Positions 1 through 12,432 of a stretch of 64,000 bases of DNA are shown here, in pieces. Positions within the stretch are counted from its first letter, which is position 1. Each line of letters opens with the position of its first letter. The translations under genes were made by a program, and so were the position numbers. The notes beneath the pieces are model-generated. The model was given only the letters and a program-made list of their open reading frames with translations, did no database searches and was not told the origin of the DNA. Source of the DNA: PZPK01 sp965230795 (GTDB lineage Bacteria; Pseudomonadota; Gammaproteobacteria; Pseudomonadales; Oleiphilaceae); NCBI GenBank assembly GCA_965230795.1, contig OZ246020.1:434001-498000 (forward strand). The letters are read 5' to 3'.

Positions 1-150
1 GTAATGGATCGTGCCGTTTTCATCGACCCATTTGTAAACCTGGTCGGCTGAAACTTGTGTGGATAGACCAAGGCCGATTGCGATCATGGCCGTCAGCGCG
101 TTGCGGCGCAATCTTTGTGTTCTTACGTTGAATTTCATGCTTGCTGTCAT
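1..150 (-). CDS. DUF4124-type secreted protein, N-terminal part
   Basis: This gene runs off the left edge of the window, so only its first 50 codons are visible. They begin with a basic stretch, then a hydrophobic segment ending in a Val-Ser-Ala cleavage-like site, followed by the sequence YKWVDENG. That opening after a signal peptide is typical of DUF4124 proteins, which are exported and of unknown role. The start could be the ATG at 150 or an in-frame ATG at 138; neither has a strong ribosome binding site. The rest of the protein cannot be judged. Confidence 0.6.
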   Translation of the reverse strand, partial: MTASMKFNVRTQRLRRNALTAMIAIGLGLSTQVSADQVYKWVDENGTIHY

Positions 151-569
151 CTCGAATGGAGTCAAAGAGCCTGTATTAACTATAAACCAAGCAGATGTTT
201 TTGCTTAATTTCTGAGGAAATTGGCGAATATTGGGCAAAATCTCTGATTCTGTGTTGACTCTTGCAATCATGGTGTCAAAATTGGCGGTTGCTTTGATCC
301 GGGGTTTTTACAATCGTCGTTTATCAACGGTAATAGTATCCCCCCAGCGTATGTGGGCTGTTTGGCATTAACCAATGCCGGAATAGACGGCCAAGACCAG
401 GCATATGAGTGGTGGCGCGTTAGAAAAAATACGCGTTCATCAGGCGAAACTCCCCGCCGGCTCTGGTCATCAACCAAACGCTAATTGCACCGAATGTGCT
501 TCCAAAAGAAGTGAGAAGTAACTCGGATTGAGCTTCCAAAACACACTTATTTGAAAGAAGGTAATTATC
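151..569. other. intergenic region upstream of ilvI
   Basis: This 419-base gap separates two divergent genes. I see a TTGACT hexamer at 255-260 but no good -10 box. A 33-codon open frame at 270-371 on the plus strand contains Val-Ile-Val and several Leu codons, and a 6-bp hairpin (GGCATT/AATGCC, 363-378) overlaps its stop. No U-tract follows, so an attenuator is not established. The element CTTCCAAAA occurs twice before ilvI. A minus-strand open frame here shows no coding features. Confidence 0.4.
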
Positions 570-2291
570 GTGGAGCTATTATCTGGCGCCGATATGATCA
601 CTCGTTTTTTGCAGGACGAGGGGGTTGAATACATATACGGTTACCCAGGTGGGGCAGCGCTTCATATATATGATGCGTTGTTCCGTCAGGACAAAGTCAA
701 ACATGTTTTGGTCCGGCATGAACAGGCAGCTGTGCATATGGCAGATGGTTATGCGCGGGCTTCAGGAAAGGCGGGAGTCGTATTGGTAACCTCGGGACCC
801 GGGGCGACCAATACTATTACGGGTATCGCAACTGCGTTTACCGATTCAATACCGATGGTAGTTTTATGTGGACAGGTTGCTTCCAGTCTGATCGGTGAAG
901 ATGCATTTCAGGAAACTGACATGATGGGGGTTTCGCGCCCTGTTGTTAAACACAATATGGCGATTCGAAATCCGGAAGAGATTCCTGAAGTACTTAAGAA
1001 GGCATTCTATATCGCGCAAACCGGGCGTCCAGGCCCTGTTGTGGTAGATATTCCCAAAGATATGACGGCGCCGAATGAACGTTTCGAATACGTTTATCCA
1101 AAAAAAGTGAAGCTACGTTCCTATACTCCGCCTGTTCGTGGCCATTCGGGTCAGATCAAAAAAGCGGTGGATATGATGTTATCGGCAAAGCGCCCGATCA
1201 TCTATTCTGGTGGTGGCGTAATTCTTGGTAAAGGTTCCCAGCAGTTGACCGATCTGGCGCGCGAGCTGGGTGTGCCGATCACCACAACGCTAATGGGCAT
1301 CGGGGCTTACCCGCAAACGGATAAGCAGTGCCTGGGCTGGTTGGGAATGCATGGTAGCTACGAATCCAACATGGCAATGCATCATGCTGATTTTATTCTT
1401 GCTGTCGGCGCACGTTTTGATGATCGTGTCACCAATGCGACGGATAAGTTCTGTCCCGGGGCGCGTATTGCTCACGTGGATATTGATCCGGCGAACATTG
1501 CCAAGACAATCAAGGTGGATGTACCCATTGTCGGGCCGGTGGATTCGGTGCTTTCCGATATGCTGACTCTAGTCAAAGAGTCAGAGAAAAAGATTGACGG
1601 TGAAGCCCTGGCGGACTGGTGGAAGCGCATTGAAGACTGGCGCGCCTACCATGGTGGCCGATATGAGCCATCCACACAGGATTCAATCAAGCCTCAGCAT
1701 GTCATCGAAACCCTGTACAAGGTCACTAAAGGGGATGCCTACGTCACATCAGATGTAGGGCAGCACCAGATGTATGCGGCGCAATACTACAAGTTTGACA
1801 AGCCGAATCGCTGGATCAATTCCGGAGGTTTAGGGACTATGGGGTTTGGCTTGCCGGCTGCAATGGGCATCAAACTTCACTTTCCTGATGAGGAAGTCGT
1901 TTGTGTGACCGGTGAAGGCAGCATTCAAATGAATATTCAGGAGCTTTCTACCTGTAATCAATATGATCTGCCGGTCAAGGTTCTGCTGCTTAACAATCAG
2001 GCGCTGGGCATGGTGAAGCAGTGGCAGGATATGAACTATGAATCGCGCCATTCTCATTCTTACATGGAATCGCTGCCGGATTTTGAAAAGCTGGTGGAGT
2101 CCTATGGGCATGTTGGCGTGACCATCAAGCATCTGGATGAGCTGGAATCAAAAATGGAAGAAGCATTTGCGATGAAAGATCGTCTGGTGTTTATCAATGT
2201 ATACGTTGATCCCGCCGAACACGTTTATCCCATGCAGATTGCTCGTGGTTCGATTAATGACATGTGGCTGAGCAAAACGGAGAGGACTTAA
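570..2291 (+). CDS. ilvI: acetolactate synthase large subunit
   Basis: This is the thiamine-diphosphate enzyme that condenses two pyruvates, or pyruvate and 2-oxobutyrate, in the first common step of valine, leucine and isoleucine synthesis. At 573 residues it is full length. The N-terminal PYR domain carries the catalytic Glu51 in the RHEQAAVHMADGYARASG block. The C-terminal domain has the ThDP/Mg motif beginning GEGS near residue 447 and ending in LLLNNQ. The start is GTG, set by a GAAGG ribosome binding site at 556-561. The regulatory subunit begins five bases after the stop, and ilvC follows. The order ilvI-ilvH-ilvC points to the isozyme III type rather than ilvB or ilvG. Confidence 0.95.
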   Translation: MELLSGADMITRFLQDEGVEYIYGYPGGAALHIYDALFRQDKVKHVLVRHEQAAVHMADGYARASGKAGVVLVTSGPGATNTITGIATAFTDSIPMVVLCGQVASSLIGEDAFQETDMMGVSRPVVKHNMAIRNPEEIPEVLKKAFYIAQTGRPGPVVVDIPKDMTAPNERFEYVYPKKVKLRSYTPPVRGHSGQIKKAVDMMLSAKRPIIYSGGGVILGKGSQQLTDLARELGVPITTTLMGIGAYPQTDKQCLGWLGMHGSYESNMAMHHADFILAVGARFDDRVTNATDKFCPGARIAHVDIDPANIAKTIKVDVPIVGPVDSVLSDMLTLVKESEKKIDGEALADWWKRIEDWRAYHGGRYEPSTQDSIKPQHVIETLYKVTKGDAYVTSDVGQHQMYAAQYYKFDKPNRWINSGGLGTMGFGLPAAMGIKLHFPDEEVVCVTGEGSIQMNIQELSTCNQYDLPVKVLLLNNQALGMVKQWQDMNYESRHSHSYMESLPDFEKLVESYGHVGVTIKHLDELESKMEEAFAMKDRLVFINVYVDPAEHVYPMQIARGSINDMWLSKTERT

Positions 2292-2296
2292 ATATC

Positions 2297-2788
2297 ATGC
2301 GAAGAATTATTTCAGTCCTGCTCGAAAACGAACCGGGAGCGCTTTCCCGGGTGGTAGGTTTGTTTTCTCAGCGCAACTACAACATCGAAACGTTGACGGT
2401 TGCGCCAACCGAGGATGAGTCCTTGTCTCGCCTAACTGTTACAACGACGGGCTCCGATAAGGTGATTGAGCAAATTACCAAGCAGCTCAATAAACTTATT
2501 GAGGTGGTGAAACTGGTGGATCTGACGGAGGGCTCGCATATCGAGCGTGAGTTAATGCTCATCAAAATCAAGGCCACCGGTGCGCAGCGCTCCGAAGTGA
2601 AGCGTACGGTTGATATCTTCCGTGGTCAGATCGTAGACGTGAACAGTGCGGTGTATACGGTCCAGATTACCGGCAACAGTGACAAGCTGGACGCTTTTAT
2701 TCGTGCCATTGCGGAAGGTCATATCCTTGAAGTTGTTCGAAGTGGTGTGTCCGGTATCGCGCGCGGTGAGAAAGTACTGAGTTTGTAG
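2297..2788 (+). CDS. ilvH: acetolactate synthase small (regulatory) subunit
   Basis: This subunit activates the large subunit and confers valine feedback inhibition. The 163-residue length matches IlvH. An N-terminal ACT domain (about residues 2-80, starting MRRIISVLLENEPGALSR) is followed by the family's C-terminal domain with the VDVNSAVYTVQITG block. I place the start at ATG 2297, which has a GGAGAGG site just upstream and gives the usual IlvH N terminus; an upstream in-frame ATG at 2264 would overlap ilvI. It is almost certainly co-transcribed and translationally coupled with ilvI. Confidence 0.95.
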   Translation: MRRIISVLLENEPGALSRVVGLFSQRNYNIETLTVAPTEDESLSRLTVTTTGSDKVIEQITKQLNKLIEVVKLVDLTEGSHIERELMLIKIKATGAQRSEVKRTVDIFRGQIVDVNSAVYTVQITGNSDKLDAFIRAIAEGHILEVVRSGVSGIARGEKVLSL

Positions 2789-2875
2789 TTTTCAGAGGTG
2801 GTCTGTCGAGTGCAGCTGCCTGAGGTTTTAATGTTATAGCGGCACAGGGTGCCAGAATTTACTTGGGGGAATTTC

Positions 2876-3892
2876 ATGCAAGTTTATTACGATAAAGATT
2901 GTGATCTATCAATCATCCAGGGCAAAAAGGTAGCGATCATTGGTTACGGCTCTCAAGGGCATGCGCATGCCTGTAACCTGAAAGATTCCGGAGTCGACGT
3001 AACTGTTGGTTTGCGCTCGGGTTCTGCATCTGTGGCTAAGGCGGAAGCACATGGTTTGACGGTCAAGCCTGTCGCGGAAGCGGTAGCGGGTGCTGATGTC
3101 GTTATGATCCTGACGCCAGATGAGTTTCAGTCTGTGCTGTACAAGCAGGAAATCGAGCCCAATATCAAGCAGGGCGCAACGCTGGCATTTGCTCACGGTT
3201 TTGCGATCCACTACAACCAGGTGGTGCCTCGTCAGGATCTGGACGTCATCATGATTGCACCAAAAGCTCCAGGTCACACAGTGCGTTCTGAGTTTGTTAA
3301 AGGTGGCGGTATTCCGGATCTGGTTGCAGTCTTCCAGGATGCTTCCGGCAATGCTAAAAACGTTGCGTTGTCATACGCGTGTGGTGTTGGTGGTGGTCGT
3401 ACGGGCATTATCGAAACGACCTTCAAAGACGAAACGGAAACCGACTTGTTCGGGGAGCAGGCAGTTCTGTGTGGCGGTGCGGTTGAGCTGGTTAAAGCTG
3501 GCTTCGAAACACTGACCGAAGCGGGCTACGCTCCTGAAATGGCGTACTTTGAATGCTTGCACGAACTCAAGCTGATTGTTGATTTGATGTATGAAGGCGG
3601 TATCGCCAACATGAACTACTCCATCTCCAACAACGCCGAATACGGTGAGTATGTGACGGGTCCTGAGGTGATCAACGAAGAATCGCGTAAGGCCATGCGC
3701 AATGCGCTCAAGCGAATTCAGGATGGTGAGTACGCGAAGATGTTTGTTCAGGAAGGTGCATCCAACTATGCATCCATGACTGCATATCGTCGAAACAATG
3801 CAGCGCATCCAATTGAGCAGGTCGGCGAGAAGCTGCGCGCGATGATGCCATGGATTGCTTCCAACAAGATTGTTGATAAGAGCAAGAACTGA
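2876..3892 (+). CDS. ilvC: ketol-acid reductoisomerase (NADP+)
   Basis: This enzyme performs the Mg-dependent alkyl migration and NADPH reduction that turn acetolactate into dihydroxyisovalerate, the second common step of branched-chain amino-acid synthesis. The 338-residue product is the short class I form. The N-terminal Rossmann fold has GYGSQGHAHA at residues 24-33, and the knotted helical domain carries the acidic metal ligands in the DETETDLFGEQ block. ATG 2876 is preferred over an upstream GTG at 2849 because it has a GGGGA site and gives the standard family N terminus. A strong terminator follows 30 bases after the stop. Confidence 0.96.
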   Translation: MQVYYDKDCDLSIIQGKKVAIIGYGSQGHAHACNLKDSGVDVTVGLRSGSASVAKAEAHGLTVKPVAEAVAGADVVMILTPDEFQSVLYKQEIEPNIKQGATLAFAHGFAIHYNQVVPRQDLDVIMIAPKAPGHTVRSEFVKGGGIPDLVAVFQDASGNAKNVALSYACGVGGGRTGIIETTFKDETETDLFGEQAVLCGGAVELVKAGFETLTEAGYAPEMAYFECLHELKLIVDLMYEGGIANMNYSISNNAEYGEYVTGPEVINEESRKAMRNALKRIQDGEYAKMFVQEGASNYASMTAYRRNNAAHPIEQVGEKLRAMMPWIASNKIVDKSKN

Positions 3893-3921
3893 GCAAATGC
3901 GCCTTTGGCGCGCTAGAATAG

Positions 3922-3957
3922 AACGGCCCCGGGCAATATGCTTGTGGGCCGTTTTTG
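3922..3957 (+). terminator. rho-independent terminator after ilvC
   Basis: An AACGGCCC stretch (3922-3929) pairs with GGGCCGTT (3946-3953), and the stem runs into a run of T. It closes the ilvI-ilvH-ilvC operon ahead of pssA. Confidence 0.85.
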
Positions 3958-4002
3958 TATGTGGCAGTTTGACCAACCCAGAGACCAGGAAGTGAGAAAG
4001 GT

Positions 4003-4815
4003 ATGACTCCGAAACCACAGGATGAAGAACAGGCTGAGGTACCGCTTCAGGATGACGCGGTAGAAACAGGCGATCCGCTGAAACCCAAGTCGCGCTTGGG
4101 GCGTGGCATTTATCTGCTGCCCAACCTGTTTACCACTGCATCACTGTTTTCCGGCTTTTACGCCATAGTGGCGGCGATGAATGGTGACTTTGACAATGCC
4201 GCAGTCGCCATATTTGTATCGATGGTGCTGGATGGCCTGGACGGTCGGGTAGCGCGCATGACCAATACGCAAAGTGCTTTTGGCGCCGAGTACGATAGCT
4301 TGGCTGATATGGTTGCCTTTGGTGTCGCGCCGGCCCTGGTGGCATTTTCTCTTAATTTGCAGTCTTTGGGGAATCTTGGCTGGACCGCAACGTTTATCTA
4401 TGTGGCGGGTGCGGCGTTGCGGTTAGCGCGTTTTAATACTCAAATTGGTTCTGTCGACAAGCGCTTTTTTGTTGGGCTCCCCAGTCCTGCTGCGGCGGCA
4501 GTAGTGGCCGGGTTTGTATGGACGCTGCATGGGTTTGATCAGTCCCGTGGGTTGGCCTTGCTGACCATGTTGGTGGTTGCCGGTGCTGGTGTTCTGATGG
4601 TGAGTAATGTGCTTTATTATTCTTTTAAAGAAGTGGATATGAAGCGAAGAGTGCCTTTCGCGGCCTTACTGCTCATGGTGCTTTTATTTGCGGTGATCTC
4701 GCTTGAACCGTCTATCGTACTGCTGGGAGGGTTCATGATTTATGCCTTGTCCGGACCGGCAATGGTGTTACTTAGAAAGACGCGAATGAGAAAAAATACG
4801 GAAGCAGGGAATTAA
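4003..4815 (+). CDS. pssA: CDP-diacylglycerol--serine O-phosphatidyltransferase
   Basis: This inner-membrane enzyme makes phosphatidylserine from CDP-diacylglycerol and serine, leading to phosphatidylethanolamine. The CDP-alcohol phosphotransferase signature is intact: DGLDGRVARM followed by GAEYDSLADM at about residues 79-105. Several hydrophobic segments follow, as expected for the integral-membrane type II form, and the 270-residue length fits. A charged cytoplasmic N-terminal extension of about 35 residues precedes the first membrane segment. The start ATG has a GAAAGG site. Adjacency to ilvC is a known Pseudomonas arrangement. Confidence 0.93.
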   Translation: MTPKPQDEEQAEVPLQDDAVETGDPLKPKSRLGRGIYLLPNLFTTASLFSGFYAIVAAMNGDFDNAAVAIFVSMVLDGLDGRVARMTNTQSAFGAEYDSLADMVAFGVAPALVAFSLNLQSLGNLGWTATFIYVAGAALRLARFNTQIGSVDKRFFVGLPSPAAAAVVAGFVWTLHGFDQSRGLALLTMLVVAGAGVLMVSNVLYYSFKEVDMKRRVPFAALLLMVLLFAVISLEPSIVLLGGFMIYALSGPAMVLLRKTRMRKNTEAGN

Positions 4816-4868
4816 TTTCGTTCGAGCGGTCTAAAGGCAGGCAAAACTGTTGGAAATGAGGAGATCGC

Positions 4869-5834
4869 ATGCTGATCAAGACGAAAAAGCCCGGTGATAT
4901 TCGTTCATCCGAAATTACTTCTGAATCCATTTATCTGAGACGGAGAGAACTGATTTCAGGGCTTGCCGCTGGCACTGCGTTGATGTCCTCGCCTTTTGCT
5001 TCTGCATCTGATGTGCTCAACAATCATCTGTCTTCAGTTAACAAGACTGCGTTTGGCAAGAACGAGGCGTTGACGCCGTATCGGGACGTCACCAATTATA
5101 ATAATTTCTATGAGTTCGGCACGGATAAATCGGACCCCGCCGAATATGCTCACGAAATGACGACCGATCCCTGGTCTGTATCGGTAGAGGGTGAGGCCGA
5201 AGTCACCGGGACATTTACCCTCGAAGATATTCTTAAACCTCACGCTCTTGAGGAGCGCATTTATCGCCTTCGCTGTGTTGAGGCCTGGTCTATGGTCATT
5301 CCCTGGATCGGTTTTCCGCTTGCTGATTTGTTGAAGCGCTTTAAGCCAACATCGAAGGCGAAGTATGTGTTTTTTGAAACGCTTAAGCGTCCTGATGAAA
5401 TGCGAGGGCAGCGCTCGTATTTTTCGTCTATCGAGTGGCCTTATGTAGAGGGTTTACGCATGGATGAGGCCATGCATCCGTTGAGCTTCATGGCGGTGGG
5501 TCTGTATGGTAAAGCTCTGCCCAATCAAAATGGCGCTCCTATCAGATTGGTTGTGCCCTGGAAGTATGGATTCAAGAGCATTAAATCCATTGTCCGTATT
5601 CAGTTCCTTGAGCAAAAGCTGAAAACCAGTTGGGAGAAAGCCGGTCCGGCAGAATATGGTTTTTACTCCAATGTGAATCCAAATGTTGATCATCCGCGCT
5701 GGAGTCAGAAGACTGAGCGTCGCTTGCCTAACTCTCTGTTCTCTCCAAATCGTATTGATACCCAAATGTTCAATGGTTACGCCGATGAAGTGGCTGGTCT
5801 GTATGCAGGCATGGACTTAAGGAAATATTTCTGA
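4869..5834 (+). CDS. msrP: protein-methionine-sulfoxide reductase, molybdopterin catalytic subunit
   Basis: MsrP repairs oxidised methionine residues in periplasmic proteins, using a molybdopterin cofactor and electrons from the quinone pool through MsrQ. A Tat signal is visible: RRREL at residues 24-28, then a hydrophobic stretch ending SPFASA. The sulfite-oxidase fold follows, with the Mo-ligating cysteine at residue 136 in RLRCVEAWSM. The 321-residue length is normal. A GAGGAG site precedes the ATG. The stop overlaps the msrQ start by one base, so the two are translationally coupled. Confidence 0.93.
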   Translation: MLIKTKKPGDIRSSEITSESIYLRRRELISGLAAGTALMSSPFASASDVLNNHLSSVNKTAFGKNEALTPYRDVTNYNNFYEFGTDKSDPAEYAHEMTTDPWSVSVEGEAEVTGTFTLEDILKPHALEERIYRLRCVEAWSMVIPWIGFPLADLLKRFKPTSKAKYVFFETLKRPDEMRGQRSYFSSIEWPYVEGLRMDEAMHPLSFMAVGLYGKALPNQNGAPIRLVVPWKYGFKSIKSIVRIQFLEQKLKTSWEKAGPAEYGFYSNVNPNVDHPRWSQKTERRLPNSLFSPNRIDTQMFNGYADEVAGLYAGMDLRKYF

Positions 5835-6421
5835 TGCCACGTAAGTGGATACGCTCGACGTGGTGTTGGTGGGGCGTATTTTTATGTTCGCTGGCGCCAC
5901 TGGCATTGTTAGGGCTGAAAATAGCGCAAAATAACTTGGGAACAGAGCCTGCGAAATATCTGGTCGAGTTTTTGGGTGAGGCCGCACTGGTATTTTTGCT
6001 GACCACATTAGCGATCACTCCGTTGAATAAGCTTGTATCGGGCGTTGTACGCTTTCGTCGCATGCTGGGTTTATACACTTTGTTTTTCGCGGTATGTCAT
6101 GTCTTGGTTTACGGCGCACTGCTGGTGGACTGGAATAACCTGATCGAAGATCTGTATAAGCGGCCCTATATCACTATGGGTTTTCTGGCTTTGCTCGCTT
6201 TGGTGGCTCTGGGTGTGACATCCAACAAGATTATGATGCGTAAGCTAGGCAAGAATTGGAAGCGACTGCATCGTTTGGTTTACCCCGCAGCGGTGCTGGT
6301 AATCGTGCATTTCTGGTGGCAGGTTAGAGCGGATTTTGCCGAACCGCTGGCATATGCCCTGGTGTTGCTTGTATTGCTGAGTTTTCGTTTTCAGTACTTC
6401 AAATCCTTGTTCAGGCCATAG
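5834..6421 (+). CDS. msrQ: heme-binding membrane subunit MsrQ
   Basis: MsrQ is the b-type heme membrane protein that passes electrons from quinols to MsrP. The 195-residue product is made mostly of hydrophobic segments. Histidines suitable as heme ligands are seen in AVCHVLVYG, RLHRLVYPA and VIVHFWWQ, as in the ferric-reductase-like superfamily. Its ATG overlaps the msrP stop (TGATG), which supports a two-gene operon. No terminator is evident before the rRNA promoter region. Confidence 0.92.
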   Translation: MPRKWIRSTWCWWGVFLCSLAPLALLGLKIAQNNLGTEPAKYLVEFLGEAALVFLLTTLAITPLNKLVSGVVRFRRMLGLYTLFFAVCHVLVYGALLVDWNNLIEDLYKRPYITMGFLALLALVALGVTSNKIMMRKLGKNWKRLHRLVYPAAVLVIVHFWWQVRADFAEPLAYALVLLVLLSFRFQYFKSLFRP

Positions 6422-6515
6422 CGCAATCGTGCATTAAATATGGTTGATGTGCTCAGAAAGTGTCCGCTTTTAACATTCGCTAACATAATAGTTTAGAGTT
6501 TTTGTTTCCTTCCTG

Positions 6516-6543
6516 TTGACCCGGCAATTCGGATCTATATAAT
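6516..6543 (+). promoter_or_regulatory. rRNA operon promoter P1
   Basis: TTGACC (6516-6521) and TATAAT (6538-6543) are spaced by 16 bases. A GCGCG discriminator follows at once, the hallmark of stringently controlled rRNA promoters. An AT-rich upstream stretch could act as an UP element. Confidence 0.8.
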
Positions 6544-6695
6544 GCGCGTCTCTTTCGACGGCAAGTCCGGAATTGGACGTCTTGTCTGAAAGCGCGGTTC
6601 GGCAAATAAGCGTTGATTAATCAATAGTTTGCCGGGCCTGTCGATCACAGATTTAAGCTTGAAAAAAGAAAGTTTAAATCCTCTTAAAAAAGTGA

Positions 6696-6723
6696 TTGAC
6701 AACGTTAAGAGGGGCTGTAAAAT
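6696..6723 (+). promoter_or_regulatory. rRNA operon promoter P2
   Basis: A consensus TTGACA (6696-6701) and TAAAAT (6718-6723), spaced by 16 bases, are followed by a CGCGCC discriminator. This is the second of two tandem rRNA promoters, about 230 bases before the 16S gene. Confidence 0.8.
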
Positions 6724-6764
6724 ACGCGCCTCGCTTGAGGGAACGAAGACGTTTCTCAGGCACC

Positions 6765-6779
6765 GATCTTTAAAAATTG
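6765..6779 (+). promoter_or_regulatory. boxA-like antitermination element, 16S leader
   Basis: GATCTTTAAAAATTG resembles the rRNA leader boxA bound by NusB-S10. It sits directly before the 16S processing stem, its usual place. Confidence 0.6.
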
Positions 6780-6780
6780 A

Positions 6781-8536
<1,756 letters not shown>

Positions 8537-8581
8537 TTAATGGCTAAAGAGCGAAAAGGGCGATAGGCCCGCATTAGTGCT

Positions 8582-8658
<77 letters not shown>

Positions 8659-8673
8659 GATTTCCTTATTACT

Positions 8674-8719
8674 TTGTTAAGTTGTTCGTCGTTTAGCAGG
8701 CTAAACGTCCTCACAACTT
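8674..8719 (+). repeat. spacer repeat copy 1 with hairpin
   Basis: TTGTTAAGTTGTTCGTCGT (8674-8692) recurs exactly at 9033-9051. An outer stem AAGTTGT/ACAACTT (8679-8685 with 8713-8719) encloses a perfect 8-bp inner hairpin CGTTTAGC/GCTAAACG with a two-base loop. See the second copy after the tRNA-Ala remnant. Confidence 0.75.
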
Positions 8720-8751
8720 GCCTCGTACTAAGAAAATCAAAAAGTTCTAAC

Positions 8752-8858
8752 GTAGCTTCAGTAATGGGGCTATAGCTCAGCTGGGAGAGCGCCTGCCTTG
8801 CACGCAGGAGGTCGGCAGTTCGATCCTGCCTAGCTCCACCAATTACTGAGTAAGCTAC
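8752..8858 (+). other. stem flanking tRNA-Ala
   Basis: GTAGCTTCAGTAAT (8752-8765), directly before the tRNA, pairs with ATTACTG (8842-8848) and AAGCTAC (8852-8858) after it, with a three-base bulge. The helix brackets tRNA-Ala and probably guides its release from the precursor. Confidence 0.65.
8766..8841 (+). tRNA. tRNA-Ala (TGC anticodon)
   Basis: A 76-base cloverleaf with acceptor GGGGCTA/TAGCTCC, anticodon TGC at 8799-8801, T-loop GTTCGATC and encoded CCA. It is the second spacer tRNA. A damaged copy of this gene follows about 25 bases later. Confidence 0.97.
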
Positions 8859-8866
8859 ATGAACGA

Positions 8867-9017
8867 AGCTCAGCTGGGGTGAAACCTGGTCACGAAGTGA
8901 CACGAAACGTGTTTCGTGAAGGTTGAGCGCCTGAAGGCGAAGCCGAAAGGCTGGGGCACGGAGTGTGCGCTGTGCGGAGCACAGAGGTCGGCAGTTCGAT
9001 TCTGCCTGGCTCCACCA
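8867..9017 (+). pseudogene. broken tRNA-Ala copy filled with hairpins
   Basis: Three blocks match the intact tRNA-Ala in order: AGCTCAGCTGGG (8867-8878, D-arm), GAGCGCCTG (8925-8933), and the whole 3' part from GAGGTCGGCAG through CTCCACCA (8984-9017). The last has only two changes. Between the blocks lie insertions that destroy the D-loop and anticodon arm. They form consecutive perfect hairpins: GTCAC-GAA-GTGAC (8889-8901), CACGAAAC/GTTTCGTG (8901-8918), CGCC-TGAA-GGCG (8928-8939), AGCC-GAAA-GGCT (8941-8952), GCAC/GTGC (8956-8968) and CTGTGC-GGA-GCACAG (8970-8984). No anticodon or 5' acceptor strand is left, so it cannot be a working tRNA. Confidence 0.8.
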
Positions 9018-9032
9018 ATTTTGCGTTATGCG

Positions 9033-9079
9033 TTGTTAAGTTGTTCGTCGTGTATAGATAATACACTTCCTCACACCTT
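9033..9079 (+). repeat. spacer repeat copy 2 with hairpin
   Basis: The first 19 bases are identical to 8674-8692. The outer stem AAGTTGT/ACACCTT (9038-9044 with 9073-9079) is nearly kept. The inner hairpin is GTGTAT/ATACAC (9050-9055 with 9061-9066), a different sequence from copy 1 but the same shape. Confidence 0.75.
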
Positions 9080-9205
9080 ACCTTGCCTGACTCAAAATTC
9101 GAACCCTGGACGACACAGCTGCTTAAACGCTTGGATGTTCTGGTATCAGTTCATAACTAAGTCTACTTTCTTAAGTTGATTTAGTTCTGATCTGAAGATC
9201 GGAAA

Positions 9206-9220
9206 GCTCTTTAACAATTT
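9206..9220 (+). promoter_or_regulatory. boxA antitermination element before 23S
   Basis: GCTCTTTAACAATTT is a near-consensus rRNA boxA, in the usual place in the spacer upstream of the 23S gene. Confidence 0.75.
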
Positions 9221-9281
9221 GGTAAGTGATAGTGACGTTGTTTGTATTGATGAGATACATACAACTCATTGCTAAGTAAGA

Positions 9282-9310
9282 CTGATCATTCATTATCAGC
9301 GAATGATCAG
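9282..9310 (+). other. 10-bp hairpin in 16S-23S spacer
   Basis: CTGATCATTC (9282-9291) and GAATGATCAG (9301-9310) pair perfectly around a nine-base loop, between boxA and the 23S processing stem. It may be a local fold of the precursor RNA; no other role is evident. Confidence 0.6.
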
Positions 9311-9412
9311 GATTGAGGATAACAATTGAGATTCATATCAAGCGTTATCCGGCGAAACGTTACGATTGGTCGTGTATAGCCGAGAATCCGGGATGGGAAA
9401 GGTCGTCCTGGG

Positions 9413-12334
<2,922 letters not shown>

Positions 12335-12432
12335 TGGTGGTGAAGACGAGTCGTAATGAACCGGATGACGGATATGAATCGAATCCGACTTACTAGCAAT
12401 CACTTGCTGAATGTTAAAGACAAACAGTTTTA

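Noticed and set aside
268..477. Minus-strand 69-codon open frame upstream of ilvI
   Set aside because: It has no ribosome binding site, no recognisable protein features, and lies in the likely regulatory region of the ilv operon.
8889..8984. CRISPR-like or REP-like array in the 16S-23S spacer
   Set aside because: The hairpins differ from one another in sequence and there are no regular direct repeats with spacers, so it is neither a CRISPR array nor a REP family.
8867..9017. tRNA-Ala interrupted by a self-splicing intron
   Set aside because: There are two separate insertions, the 5' acceptor strand and anticodon are missing, and no group I intron core is visible.
8916..9179. Plus-strand 87-codon frame through the tRNA-Ala remnant
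   Set aside because: The sequence is explained by tRNA remnants and hairpins, and its protein has no known features.
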